Below are positions 33,982 to 45,032 of a stretch of DNA of 64,000 nucleotides, piece after piece. The position numbers were made by a program, and so were the translations under genes. The stretch covers positions 310,001 through 374,000 of the forward strand of contig RBKR01000013.1 in the NCBI GenBank assembly GCA_004835665.1. The letters are read 5' to 3'. A model generated the notes under the pieces. The model saw nothing but the letters and a program-made list of their open reading frames with translations. It was not told the origin of the DNA and ran no database searches. Every line of letters begins with the position of its first letter. The first letter of the stretch is position 1. The stretch is from Phoma sp. XZ068 (taxonomy: Eukaryota; Ascomycota; Dothideomycetes; Pleosporales; Didymellaceae).

Positions 33982-35262
33982 TCACCCTCGCAAAGGCAGG
34001 ACGTGCTGAACCAGGCAGCTCTGCCTGCACAATGGACACTCGGGCTTTTCCCTTGCCCAGTCACTGATACACGTCCAGCAGAAGACGTGCCCGCAGGTTG
34101 TCACGCTAGGATCCTTCATCTCCTCCAAGCACAACGTGCACTTTCTGTTTCCACCTCCTATCCAGCCCATCGTCTCTTCTTTTTCGAGCTCGTACTTTGG
34201 TTTGTCGTTCGCGGGCGTGTGCGTCCACTTTTGTACATCTGACGAAGCGGCGGGGGGCGGCGTTGACGCGTCGAAGAGGAGCGCATTGTTCGCGCTGTAT
34301 GCGTTGGGGTCTAATGAGACTTCTGCGCCGCCACCGACTATGGCTGATGTGCCGACTGGCAAAGCAGTGCTGCTGTCTGCGCTTGTCATGGTGTTGTGAA
34401 GGTGCAGGTATCCCTGCACTGCCATCTGCAGTACCAGCAGTACACCAAGGACCTCATAACCAACTCTTGCGTCCGTCTCTTGCACCTGCCGTGTGAAGAT
34501 GTACCTCAACCCCCATATCCTCTTACTTAGGTGGTAGTAACTCCCTGAGAAGTAGAACGTCGCCAACGATAGCGCGTAAACCGGCGAAGGTGATGTGATC
34601 GTGTCGAGGTTCTCGAGAATGTAGTTCTGCACCCTCATTCCCAGCGGCCTGCCCACCTTCTTTCCCCCACTCTCCTGCTGCGCTTTCGTGTGTAGTCTCC
34701 CATACCTCCTCAGATTCGCCTCTAGTTTCGCCCTCATCCTCCTGCGCAGTTTCGGCAACACCTTGCCCAGCACATATGGTCCCAGTATGCAACTCAGAAT
34801 GTACGCAGCACGCCTCCCCAGCGCTGGCAGCTTGCCAGACTCATTCTCCACTTGCACGATATCGCAGTATTCCTCGCCCAGCGTCCGATTCCCAATGGCG
34901 GTTGTTAGGCCGAGATAAAGTAGTTCGCCGATAACGCGCGTCTCAGATATGTATGTATGTGCGAAGCGGGCGCCGTAGATCTTGCGCAGGAGGGTGCTGA
35001 GTTGGTCGAGGAGCACGCCCGAGAAGTAGGCGTCCTTTTGATGTGAGCGGATTATATCAGGGGAGGTGGCGAAGGGGTATGTGAAGCGCGTTGGTGTCCC
35101 CATGGTGTGCGTGGAGATAAAAGAGTGAGAAAAGGGAAAGCTTGCGCGCCGACCTGAGCAGATGGAGTTGATGTTTGGGGTGGCTGCTGACGGCACCGAT
35201 AGCGGTACCTCGGCTTGTGACGAGAAGCTTGGACGCGTTGCAGTTGCCACGGCTTGAGCCAT
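33982..35262 (-). CDS. PEX10: Peroxin Pex10, RING-finger peroxisomal E3 ligase
   Basis: A single exon of 426 aa. The region YPFATSPDIIRSHQKDAYF opens the conserved Pex2/Pex10/Pex12 membrane domain, which continues through several hydrophobic segments to about residue 290. The C-terminus is a C3HC4 RING: CTLCLEEMKDPSVTTCGHVF, then CWTCISDW and CPLCRQ. Pex10 forms the retro-translocation channel and E3 complex with Pex2 and Pex12 that ubiquitinates the import receptor Pex5. The first ~60 residues are Ser/Ala/Thr-rich and not conserved; an in-frame Met at 35100 (MGTPTRF) is an alternative start. Its presence fits the peroxisomal pair at 25-28 kb, although adjacency is probably coincidental. Confidence 0.93.
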   Translation of the reverse strand: MAQAVATATRPSFSSQAEVPLSVPSAATPNINSICSGRRASFPFSHSFISTHTMGTPTRFTYPFATSPDIIRSHQKDAYFSGVLLDQLSTLLRKIYGARFAHTYISETRVIGELLYLGLTTAIGNRTLGEEYCDIVQVENESGKLPALGRRAAYILSCILGPYVLGKVLPKLRRRMRAKLEANLRRYGRLHTKAQQESGGKKVGRPLGMRVQNYILENLDTITSPSPVYALSLATFYFSGSYYHLSKRIWGLRYIFTRQVQETDARVGYEVLGVLLVLQMAVQGYLHLHNTMTSADSSTALPVGTSAIVGGGAEVSLDPNAYSANNALLFDASTPPPAASSDVQKWTHTPANDKPKYELEKEETMGWIGGGNRKCTLCLEEMKDPSVTTCGHVFCWTCISDWAREKPECPLCRQSCLVQHVLPLRG

Positions 35263-35621
35263 CAGTGCCAGTCTATACCATCATCAGTCACTTGGACAAT
35301 CATATCCGATTGGCACTATCGTGATTCTTGAGCTCGCTCGAGCTTGGTCATAGCATTTCTCTCTACTTTAAAAGCTCATTGCGTATCTTCCCTACGAGCT
35401 AGATTCCTGTCCTCTATTTAGACAGAGTGCAGTTAATACCCACAGTAGACCCTTCCCAAGGCATTACCGGACTTCCCCACCATAGGTGGATGCTTCGAAT
35501 CCCTGTCTACTTGCCTCGGTTTACCTAGGCAGATACGAAGCCATTGGAACCAGGACCATAATACGAGTTGACAGTTTTGGGCTCATAAACGTGGGAGGTT
35601 GCCATCATTCCATCAACAGCA

Positions 35622-35694
35622 GCCCGGCTGGCACAATCGGTAGCGCGTGAGACTCTTAATCTCAAGGTTGTGGGTTCGAGCCCCACGTCGGGCT
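35622..35694 (+). tRNA. tRNA-Lys(CTT), intronless
   Basis: A 73-nt cloverleaf. The acceptor stem GCCCGGC pairs with GTCGGGC (one G-T pair), the anticodon stem TGAGA/TCTCA encloses the loop CTCTTAA with anticodon CTT at 35655-35657, and the T arm reads GTGGGTTCGAGCCCCAC. The discriminator base is T. A T-rich run follows (TTTACTTTTGC, then TTTTT), which would serve as a Pol III terminator. CCA is not encoded. Confidence 0.96.
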
Positions 35695-36433
35695 TTACTT
35701 TTGCTTTTGCTCTCTTTTTGGTTCGGATGATATTTTTGCTTCGCTTAGGTCGCCGCCCAGGGATTGGGTGCGCCTTCCCACAATGAATAGCACTTGCTAC
35801 AAATAACCTCCACCTTCTCCTTTTGCCCAAGGCCAAGCTTGAGCTGATAGGGAACATTCGAGCTTGGTGTTCGTGTGCCAGCGACCCCTAAGATACGACC
35901 AGTCAAACTGGCGAGAGCGTCTTTTCTTGCCTTTGCCGAAAGCTACGGGCAAACAAATAATGTTTGCAGTCGTGCTCCATCTCGGTTGATAATTCGAAGG
36001 TGGTCTTGTGAAGAGATCGCGGTTTTTGTCGCCGTCTTCCTGAGTCAGCCCAATCGAGCTAGCACGTCCACCAGCCCTGGTGAACAATCAGGTACAGCTG
36101 TTGCAACTGATCTGAACAGAAGTGTGTATACTTTCTGTTCCAGCAGTGACACATGAATAAGCGGACATGCCTCTGAAATAGCTCGTAATGGTATTTACGG
36201 CAGTGTTCATGCATGTCATGTCATTTGCACGTCATGCAGCGCGCACATCGTCTTACGGCCTTGCATATCAATGCCATTTTATGGCAACGACAACAGGCCA
36301 TTCTTCCAAATGAAGAATAAAAGATACATCCATATTACCTGCTCTTAAGCTGGGCGAACTTCGACTATATATGGCCTTATACTGCCCACCTGTGCTCACA
36401 GTTCCATGAACACAATCGAAGATCAATACCAAT
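35695..36433. other. Intergenic region after tRNA-Lys
   Basis: No convincing gene. The frame at 35875-36156 has no motif. The right end has a TATA-like ACTATATATGG near 36363 that may be the promoter of the PEBP-like locus. Confidence 0.6.
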
Positions 36434-37268
36434 ATGTCGACTACTCACAACAGGGCACTTCTCTCGGAGCATAAGATAACTCCAGATGTCTTGGCTAGCG
36501 ACGCTGGCATCTCCTACGAGTTGACAGTCTCATGGCCAGAGACGAAGCTAAGCAAACCTGGGCAAGTGCTCGACCGCGACCAAACTTAGCTTCAGCCTGA
36601 GTTTTCACTGAATCCTGTGGTATGTACTGTCACATCTTGTTACATTATCAGCAAGCTAATCAGACACTGCAGCCTTCTGAGCCTTTGGGGCACTTGGTGC
36701 TCATAATGACTGATCCAATGACTCCTGCAACAGACCGTAAAATCTCTCATCTTACATAGACAACAGGATCTCATGATGAACGACGACACATACTTTGGCC
36801 AGGTCCGACACTGGCTCGTCAGCAACGTCAGCACTGACTCAGATGGCTCGTTGAACATCACCGGAGGGAAGGAGATCTCATCACATCTCGGTCCGGCACC
36901 CTTACCAAATTACCTCTACTCCCGGCCTCACCGTTACATCTTCATCGTAGCTAGCGGATCTGACCAAGTCTATATTACGCCAGAAGATCTACAAGTGCTG
37001 CAGCAATCGTATGTTGCTGCAATATCAGGAAACCAGAGCGATGCTCAGGACCTGAAGGCCCGATGGGGCTTCAACGCGCAGGAGCTCATTGAGACAAAGG
37101 GACTGAAGGTAGAGGCTATGAACTTCATGCGTGTGCAAGGCACGCTTAGCAGTGCGGCTGCGAATGCAGGACTGATGGGACAGGCTGCAATGAACAAGGT
37201 AAATTTTACATCGCGCTCCTGACACCAACCATCAGCTCACATATGTCGTGCAGATTTTAGGTAAATAA
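36434..37268 (+). pseudogene. PEBP-like (phosphatidylethanolamine-binding protein) gene, disrupted
   Basis: Homology spans four pieces: 36434-36619 (MSTTHNRALLSEHK...), 36673-36736 (LGHLVLIMTDPMTPATD), about 36767-37198 (FGQVRHWLVSNV, HLGPAPLPNYLYSRPHRYIF) and 37254-37268 (ILGK stop). The DPxxP, GQxRHWLV and GPxP...HRY blocks are the ligand-site signature of the PEBP/Tfs1 family. Two defects are visible. An in-frame TAG at 36587-36589 (codon 52) stands where CAG would give QTQLQPEF, a family-like reading. The second junction offers only a 30-nt GT...AG segment (36737-36766), too short, and joining it shifts the frame. The outer two introns (36620-36672, 37199-37253) look normal. The downstream 150-codon frame is intact, so a recent loss, or expression of a truncated form from 36773, are the options. 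Confidence 0.65.
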
Positions 37269-38665
37269 TCGGTCATACGATGGGGGTGTCCATCGTAGAT
37301 CATGACAACTCCTTGTTACAGAAAGTAGCCGGGCGGGCTTGATTCACATTGAGTACATAATCATATCTATCTACACCTTGGTATCAATGCTCCCTCATCG
37401 TTGTTGCTTTCTTGCCTATTCAAAGTATATAATCTAAATGTCAGTAACCTGCAGATTGTGATACTTCCTTTGCTTCACTACGCTGCGATACATCAGCCCA
37501 TTAAACATGACACTCAATCCGTGTTCCTGCTAAAGCCATAAGTGACTCAAGTTGAACAATTTACAGGAATCTTTGATCAACCTTCGTGGTCACCTACCAC
37601 GACAGCGATACGAACGATACACTTGTTGGATCCACCGAATGTTTTCACAACACAATGCAGCTAAGCACGACCAATGAAGTGCGAGAATGCGAGACGTCCA
37701 TATCAGAGTAATGGCCTCGTCGTACTGTACCTCGCCAATGGGAATGCTAATATCAAGGATACAAAGACCTCTCCAGGAACGACGCAAACCACAGGAACTT
37801 ATGCGTTTGTTGTATTGCCAAGTTCCTAACCTTTTGTATTGTACAAGACAGTTTCTGGCTCCTGAGATCGAGTCTATGCGTGGAATAGGTCTGCTTCTGG
37901 ATGGAATCTGAGAAACATTTAACGAGTAAGTCTCTGCAAGTCGAGAATCAAACGCTCCTCGTAGTCTGCTCACTGGTAGCCATACTGGAAGAGTCCAACA
38001 TCACGGAGCCCGCTGACCACTTAACACGACTGGAAGACTACATCACCCTCTATTGCAGCATAGACTGTGCTGATAATCATACCAAGGTCTATGCCTTCCT
38101 TCGACCATTCCAGCAAGCAGACGGCACAATGTGTTTCGCGGGCGGTTAAGTTTGACAATCCAATACGCAACGAATGAAGGAGTATTTGGGGTAGCAGCTT
38201 CCTCAGTAAAGGACATGTCTTACATGTTTAAACGAGCTAACGAAGCAAGAGAAGTGGTAGATGAGGAAACTTAGACTTCCTGGCCGTACGAACGTTCAAG
38301 TCTGTCATGGGGTATGCGTAAAGTGTAGAACCAAATTTTCTGGCCACACCAGAGAAGCTAACGGTGTTAGTGTATAGCGTAAGACGCGTGGATTCCGTGT
38401 CGCCACGAGAGGAGAGCACTCCAAAAGGCAGGTCTTAAGCAGCGATAAGCACTGCCAAGGTTGGACAAGCTTTGTGGTCACCTGCCTGTTGGGGCATCGC
38501 TCGCTCCATATTGCCCCACCTTTGACTGCAGACACGAGCATGACGCAAACAGCGCCTGCCATTGCACCCGGGAAGCTTGAAATAGTGAACTTCGATGCAC
38601 CTTATAAGCTATGTGTGGCCCGTTCCAATTCCATCATTCCGTGAAACCAAGACTTTGGACGCAAG
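37269..38665. other. Intergenic region upstream of the S28 peptidase
   Basis: About 1.4 kb. An 82-codon frame at 37901-38149 has a plausible composition but no recognisable motif, and I cannot extend it with consensus splicing. Nothing else is supported. Confidence 0.5.
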
Positions 38666-40402
38666 ATGAAGGTTCCGTCATTGCTCTGCGCTTTAGCAAC
38701 CCTTGAGTCCGCGACATCCGCGTACGCAGGTCCTTCTCAATGGCAGGAGAAAAGAGCGACTGCGCCAGCTTACGCTGCCCATTCAATCAATCAACCAGTA
38801 TGTGCAAGGGCGCTCTCTTACGCTCAAGATTCCTTCTCAGCCAAATACAGATTGACCACTTCCAAAATTCAAGTCGCTATGAACCACATACAAAGGATAC
38901 TTTCAAACAGCGGTATTTCTTCGACTCTTCTTACTACAAGCCTGGCGGACCTGTGTTCCTCTACATTGGCGGAGAAACAAGCGGAGAAAGCCGATTCTCA
39001 AATCTACAAACTGGAAGTGAGTGCGCATCACTATCATCGCACCATCGCATAATTTACCTTCTCAGTCATTCAAATTCTGATGGAGAAATTCCACGGTCTT
39101 GGTGTGATTCTTGAAAATCGGTACTACGGGGAAAGCTACCCCTACAACACTAGTACGACAGATGAGCTTAGGTTCTTGACTACCGAGCAGAGTGAGAAAG
39201 GCCGTAGTATAAATCTCTGCACCTTCTGACATATACCAGCCATTGCCGACAATGCCTACTTCAGACAGCATGCTACCTTCCCGGGCGTCAACAGTAGCCT
39301 TAGTGGACCGGATGTTCCGTGGATCATGTACGGCGGCTCATTAGCTGGTGCACATACAGCTTTTACTATGAAGACATATAATCCCATCTTCGCGGGAGGT
39401 ATTGGGAGCAGTGCCACGACCCAAGCTCTGCTTGAATACCCTCAGTGGTATGATCCTATCATTAAGTACGGCCCCGCAGACTGCATTTCTAGGATCGTCA
39501 ATATTATTGACAAGATTGACACTTTGATCCAATCTGGAAACAAACAAGGCATCCAGAAGCTCAAGGACATCTTCGGACTTGGTGCATTACAGAGTCTTGG
39601 AGATTTTGCTATGACCATCGCTTTCCCCATTGGTGGTCCTATGAATTATCCAACAAACACTTGGCAAGAACTCAACTGGAATGAGACCTACGGTTCAGAC
39701 GATTTCTGGAACTTTTGCTCCAACGTCACCAACGTTAACTTTCCAAAGAATGTCAGTAGTGTCGACACGGCCCTCTCCAAGTACTCCAACGGCGAGCCAT
39801 GGACTGGCCTGGGCGGTTATGCCGACTACATTAAGAATGTACTCCTCCCAACCTGCGAAAGTGGCCGTGTCGACAGTACAGACTCCGGCTGCTTTGGTAC
39901 CCAGAATCAGACCTTTTATGCCGACCCCACGAACAGCGCCTCCCGCTCTTATCTCTACTCGACCTGCGCCGAGTCCGGCGCTTATCAAGTGGCACCCAAG
40001 TCTGGACCCTCTCTGATATCTCGCGTCCTGCAAATTCCCTATACCCAACAATGGTGCACATGGGCCTTCCCAGCCGGCCAGCACAATAGCATTCCCAAGT
40101 CTCCCGAGCTGCATTACTACAATAAGTACGGCGGATGGAATATCAAAGCCGAGAATCTTGCGCTGATCGATGGGAGCACCGATGTCTGGCTGGATCTGTG
40201 CTATCACTCGGACCTTGCGCCAAAACCGAGAATCAGCAGTGACAAGTATCCAAGTTATCTAATTGCGGGTGCTGGACATCATTGGGATAGCTATGGGATC
40301 AAAGATGTTGCTGCTGAACCAGCATATATTAGAGAGGCTCATGAGTGGGAAATTAGGACTGTATATCGTTTCCTGGAATTTTGGGCGACGAAAAAGCACT
40401 AA
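38666..40402 (+). CDS. Secreted serine peptidase, family S28 (Pro-X carboxypeptidase-like)
   Basis: Four exons, 38666-38797, 38851-39016, 39066-39191 and 39240-40402, give 528 aa. An N-terminal signal peptide (MKVPSLLCALATLESATSAYA) is followed by the family start SINQPIDHFQNSS. Other S28 landmarks are GGPVFLYIGGE, GLGVILENRYYGESYP, then PWIMYGGSLAGAHTAF with the nucleophile Ser in GGSLAG. The likely catalytic Asp is in DGSTDVW and the His in AGAGHHWDSYG near the C-terminus. Many N-glycosylation sites (NET, NVT, NVS, NQT) agree with secretion. S28 enzymes cut after proline, usually at acidic pH; fungal members act in extracellular protein digestion. All three introns are 48-53 bp with GT(A/G) donors. 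Confidence 0.9.
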
Positions 40403-40607
40403 GATGATGAGCGTTTACGAAGGTGCACGCGTAGTATGGCTATGAGTAAATGCTGGAAGATGTGTTGAAGCTTTAAAATTTAAATATATCTATAATCGCG
40501 GACTTGCCGACACTCTACGAAGAAACCAAAGACTTTCTATCTTGTGGTGCAAAAGTCCCCCAAATCGCCATTCTTCCACATTATCCGATTCAGGAATTGG
40601 TTGCCAC

Positions 40608-43600
40608 CTAGCTGTGCGCGCCGTCTTTGCCTTGTTTCTCCGTCCAGGCTCCTTTACTCACTCCATGACTAACTTCTTCTTTCTCATCACCCTGAGCAGA
40701 GAAGATGGAAACGCTGTTGCGCATAACTCCTGAACTGCGACTGCTTGGGTTCGCCTCAATATCGTCCTTCTCATCACCATTCACCTCGCGTCCGTGGAAG
40801 AGATCCTCTGGGAATGGAAACAGCGTCCTGCGACGGGGTGGGCTCTTCTCTTGAGCAGTCATCCATACTAAAGCAGTGATGTCTTTGCCAAGCGCTTCAA
40901 TCACAGGTGTGACAATCGGCAGCGAGAGGAAGAGGACAGCGTAGGAGGTGACGCCGACGACGGCTACGTTGACACCATACGTGAAGCTTCGTTCGGCGAG
41001 GAAGACCATGAGCCAGCTGCCCCAGGTCCAGAACACAAGGCCGTGGAGAAGATAGATAGTAAAAATGTGCGGGAAGAGGACGAGAAGAGGTGGAGTGGAG
41101 AGTAGCCACTGAACGCAGGTCGAAAGTTCGACGACGGCTTGCATGCCACCTGCAAAGAGGAGACCGTTCAATCGAGGTGTGTAGTAAGGTGGATACCCGG
41201 CGTTTTCTGTGAATATTAAAGCTTCACCAGTCGCCTCATCAGGGTGGATATCGTGTTCCGCAGTTGCGAAGTTGAAATCCATCCAATTAGGCAACAGGTT
41301 GACTGCAAAACCAGCGGCAACACATAGCCAAGCGAATGTGATAAGCGGGTAGTAGGTCCCCGGACGTGCATACAACCACTTTTTGTACTTATAGGTCACG
41401 TCAAGGTCGGTGAGGAGCAGGCCAAGCCAAAGGTAAGTGCCCCACGACCGTGCATACCAATGGTTGAGCATACAGAAGACATAGAATGCTATGCGCTTCC
41501 ATGTTGTCTTCATCTCCCGAACCACAATCGCACCAAGCAGGACGAGCCAAGTACCTTGGAGTTGGACTGCGATGGTCCAGAGCACGCCTGTGCAGTAGTT
41601 GAAGGTTATCTGAGGCACCGCATTTGGGACCAGGTAGATCAGCTCAAGGACCTCAGAGATGTACTGGCCGAAGTTCTCGTAGCGTGTCACATAAGGCCAA
41701 GTTGACCAAGTGAGTGATGGGATGTATCGGAGAAACTTAGTGGCGCCAACATCAATGAGGAAATATTCGAGTAACGCAATGGTAGCAACAGGAATCATGA
41801 GGCGTGGGGTTCGGCGCACAGCAGCCTTTGCGACATCCTCGAGCTTGCCCTTCCTCAAGTAGGAGGCAGTTAAGAAGCGGGTTGAGGTTGTGAAGAATAC
41901 ACCAAGCCACATTTGATTCAGAATGAACGGGGCGACGATCTTCTGTGCCCAGTATTCGGATTTCGCGTGTTGTGGAGCGCCAGGTATGACAATGGCTGGA
42001 ACGAAGGTGAGACCGAAGTGCATGATTGTAACAACGATAGCGCAAAGCGCGACGAGACCGGCCAGGTAGTCAATACGCTGTCGTGGTGGCGGCGGTTGCG
42101 CTCTCATACGAGGACCGGGCATTGCTGATTCAGTAACGGTCTCCATCTGGATCTTGTCGGTTGTTTGTTGTGAATTATGGGGTACGGCAATCGTCTGCTC
42201 GGAGCCGATGTTGTTGAGATACCCCTTATGACCTTTCACCATGGCAGGCGAAAATCCGTTTCTGCTTGGAGAGGAAAGATTGCTTTCGCTCAAAGCCGGC
42301 ATCCCATCTTTGCTGAGTTCGAAGGTGCTATTGTATGGAGACATCACGTATGGTGTAGTGGCGCCGCTGTCAAAGCGCAGAGAATTGGCTCTTGACGGCC
42401 CGTAAGATGTCGTACCTCCGACTATCGAAGTGGCAGTGCTAGGTCCGATTGGTTCAATGGTCATGTCGTCCGATTCATACCTTGACGATGCTGGCCGACT
42501 CGATGCTGGAGATTTCCGGGTTGAATCATCTGAATGGAGCTCGGAAGCCTCAGGCAAGGCAGTCTTCTCGCCCTGAGCTGTGGTAGATGATTGCGCAGGT
42601 GCTGTGGCAGCTCCATGGCCTGAAGTTTTAGGCTGCGTCATGCGTCGGATGAATGTATGGATGAGAAGAATAGTTGAGAGTGCGAGACAAGCTATTGAGA
42701 TCCAAAGTGCCGGCATGCGCTTGATGCTTTTGTGTGGATCTTGCTGCCACTTCTGCGTGGCCTCTTCGGAAAAGGATGTTGAGCCACGTAAAGTGTTGTC
42801 GTCCATCGAACATGCGTCAGCGACTGAACATTTGGCGACAAATGCTTCGCGGGCAACATCTATCATAGAGGAAGAGTTGAAGAACATACGAGTCCAGCCG
42901 ATCTCAGCGACTGAGGCCCGACTAGGCGGACCCCCCATCGAGAAGCGGTTACCTGTAGACCAATGTTTGAGATATATAGGCGCAGGCACTGACGGCATTC
43001 CTTTGTTGTCTTTGTGAAGAATCTGTCGAGTGAGGTTGCCACCAAGATAAAAATTGATGTAATCTCGAGTCCAATCGATGCGATATTCGGTGAAATCCCA
43101 TGGATTGACGCTGCCATTACTGAGGCGTCCTTCTAAAGTTGTGTAATTACGGTCGCCGGCAGTTTGCTCGAGAAGCTGCGTGTAGTTGACGCCAAGATCA
43201 CGTGTAGTGAACTCTCCGCCGACGAATGTGCCGATCCATGCTTCAGAAGCATCGTTCATGTTCATGATGCTGAGCTCCGTGACTTCGGTTTCATTGTACT
43301 GCCACATCATTGACATCGCTGAACCAGCAGATGTCCGTCTTGGTGATTTGATGAGCGTGCGGAAGGAGCCATGTTGGATGTCGCGTCGTGCTGTGCGAAG
43401 GCCTGCTCCTTGGACAATGTGGTCATCGGTCGGTGGTTGTATGAGGAATTGAAGGGAATCATTGCTGGGTTTTAGATTTGCTGGGTCGGCGCCCTGGCGG
43501 TATATGGCGTTCCAGTCCTTCTCATACTTGTTGCTGTACTGCTCGGCGATAAACTCAGAAGGTAGATCATTCGTCTCGTTAAAGTAAACAATGATAGAGT

Positions 43601-43727
43601 CTGTAAAGAGTGACCCAGTGCTACTGTCGTAGAATCCACAGGAGCAATTTCCATTTGTGCCGGTAACCTGACTTGCTATAGGCAAAGCGTACAGGAAGCA
43701 CCAAGTAAGGAAGGCAAGGAAGAACAT
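40608..43727 (-). CDS. GH16-like domain fused to membrane acyltransferase-3 domain
   Basis: A single exon of 1039 aa. The first ATG (43727) starts a clear signal peptide (MFFLAFLTWCFLYALPIASQ); the upstream in-frame codon at 43892 is GTG. Residues ~28-290 resemble fungal family GH16 beta-glucanase/transglycosylase domains (CSCGFYDSST, WDFTEYRIDWTRDYINFYLGG) and carry many N-glycosylation sites. At the catalytic position the sequence is NETEVTELSIMN (145-156) instead of an ExDxE motif, so hydrolysis is doubtful. A membrane segment (339-361) and a ~190-residue Ser/Thr/Pro-rich linker lead to about ten transmembrane helices from ~550 on, resembling acyltransferase-3 proteins that transfer acetyl or acyl groups to extracellular glycans. 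The C-terminal ~80 residues are charged and cytosolic. It is divergent from a GT2 synthase gene, suggesting joint action on a surface polysaccharide. Confidence 0.82.
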   Translation of the reverse strand: MFFLAFLTWCFLYALPIASQVTGTNGNCSCGFYDSSTGSLFTDSIIVYFNETNDLPSEFIAEQYSNKYEKDWNAIYRQGADPANLKPSNDSLQFLIQPPTDDHIVQGAGLRTARRDIQHGSFRTLIKSPRRTSAGSAMSMMWQYNETEVTELSIMNMNDASEAWIGTFVGGEFTTRDLGVNYTQLLEQTAGDRNYTTLEGRLSNGSVNPWDFTEYRIDWTRDYINFYLGGNLTRQILHKDNKGMPSVPAPIYLKHWSTGNRFSMGGPPSRASVAEIGWTRMFFNSSSMIDVAREAFVAKCSVADACSMDDNTLRGSTSFSEEATQKWQQDPHKSIKRMPALWISIACLALSTILLIHTFIRRMTQPKTSGHGAATAPAQSSTTAQGEKTALPEASELHSDDSTRKSPASSRPASSRYESDDMTIEPIGPSTATSIVGGTTSYGPSRANSLRFDSGATTPYVMSPYNSTFELSKDGMPALSESNLSSPSRNGFSPAMVKGHKGYLNNIGSEQTIAVPHNSQQTTDKIQMETVTESAMPGPRMRAQPPPPRQRIDYLAGLVALCAIVVTIMHFGLTFVPAIVIPGAPQHAKSEYWAQKIVAPFILNQMWLGVFFTTSTRFLTASYLRKGKLEDVAKAAVRRTPRLMIPVATIALLEYFLIDVGATKFLRYIPSLTWSTWPYVTRYENFGQYISEVLELIYLVPNAVPQITFNYCTGVLWTIAVQLQGTWLVLLGAIVVREMKTTWKRIAFYVFCMLNHWYARSWGTYLWLGLLLTDLDVTYKYKKWLYARPGTYYPLITFAWLCVAAGFAVNLLPNWMDFNFATAEHDIHPDEATGEALIFTENAGYPPYYTPRLNGLLFAGGMQAVVELSTCVQWLLSTPPLLVLFPHIFTIYLLHGLVFWTWGSWLMVFLAERSFTYGVNVAVVGVTSYAVLFLSLPIVTPVIEALGKDITALVWMTAQEKSPPRRRTLFPFPEDLFHGREVNGDEKDDIEANPSSRSSGVMRNSVSIFSAQGDEKEEVSHGVSKGAWTEKQGKDGAHS

Positions 43728-45032
43728 GACAACGAACGAGCGTGGGATCGCAAAGAGAGTACGAGAAAGAGAACAATGCGGTATCAGCAAAGGTTCAGTG
43801 TTCCATGCATGGAGCTTGCCCGGTGAGAATAATGGGAGAAGAAGTCGGCCAGGTAGCAGCAGCAGTGGAACATTACAATGACCAATGAACACTACAAAAG
43901 AGACAGCTTGACGGACTTGAGAGGAGCCGTGATCGTGGTATCAGCTCAAACGATCGACAATCCGTCAGTATTGGCCACTCTGCCTATCGAAGCCAACATA
44001 CGATCCTTGCTAAAAAGCCAGGGTCGGACTCTATCTCTCATCCGCCGCGGCGGACGCTTGCAAGCTTTCTTGGCGAGACCCACCCATTGTTGTACGGAAC
44101 ACGGGGGTTACGTAGGCGAACGGTGTGCTGCGTGGCCTGCCGGTTCGTGGGCTACCCAGAGGCGAGGAAAATGAGTGCCGACTGTCGGCGAAGTGGGACA
44201 AATTGGCGTTAGCGCCAGGTACAAGCGGGGTGGTGCCTTCCATAACTTCAAAATGCACGGGCCGTCTCCTCCTGCACACATTGTCAACATTCTGTTGAGC
44301 TCAGCCTTTGTCGCCCTGCACCTCGATACCGGCCGCACTGACGTATGTCTCCGCTAAGATGGCAGGCCTACCGATTGAGCGTCAGCAACCACTATCCATA
44401 GTGTCGCACCACGACAGGGAAGCGGACGCAGTACTACCTGCAGAACCTTCTGAGTACGCGTTACCTGTCGTAAGACCTAAGAATACCAGGTGTAGCTAAT
44501 ATACACTGCAGTAGATTTCAAATTGGAAAAAATAGAGTGGACCAAGATTACACCCGGCCTTCCCCCACGGGTGTACCTGGTCTAGTATTGCCAAGGCCTA
44601 TCAAAAGCGACGATCAGAGCTGTGCTGAAGGAAGTATTGCGTTTTCGCATCTGCGAGATAACAAGGATTCACTACAAGGATTATGACGAGACCCGCTTTC
44701 AGCCTTGGTTTAGAGCGGAGAATGCAACGTGAAGATCAATTGTGAAAGGAGACGGCGACTGGAGTCGCTCACTCAATTCTAGAGCTATCTAGTTGTTCAG
44801 CTTTGATGCCCATTTTTCTTTCTGCAGCCTGCCAGTTAGTTCTACGGTTGTTACTCGATCCGATTCCGAGCACATATTGTGCTGTACCAACCTCCCACTG
44901 CTCAGTCGAACTGCTTGAGGCGACTGCTGGATACCAACACCATTCAACAGTCACCACTCATTTTGACTGACATTTCACTTGGTTCGGTCTCCAAACTTTC
45001 GTACCTTTCTGAGTTTCTTTCTCATACCTACC
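43728..45032. promoter_or_regulatory. Divergent promoter region of GH16-acyltransferase and GT2 genes
   Basis: 1.3 kb between two divergent ATGs. Open frames on both strands are short and overlapping and have no recognisable motif. I see no gene. The spacer is long enough for two independent promoters, so co-regulation is plausible but not shown. Confidence 0.5.

Noticed and set aside
35525..35857. Minus-strand 110-codon frame containing VGLEPTTLRLRVSRATDC
   Set aside because: This is the well-known artefact of translating the antisense of a tRNA; the tRNA-Lys at 35622-35694 explains it.
37901..38149. 82-codon frame between the PEBP-like locus and the S28 peptidase
   Set aside because: Plausible composition but no motif, no splice partner and no conserved block; not enough to call a gene.
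43728..43892. Upstream 55-codon extension of the GH16-acyltransferase frame
   Set aside because: It begins with GTG, not ATG, and would bury the clear signal peptide that starts at 43727.
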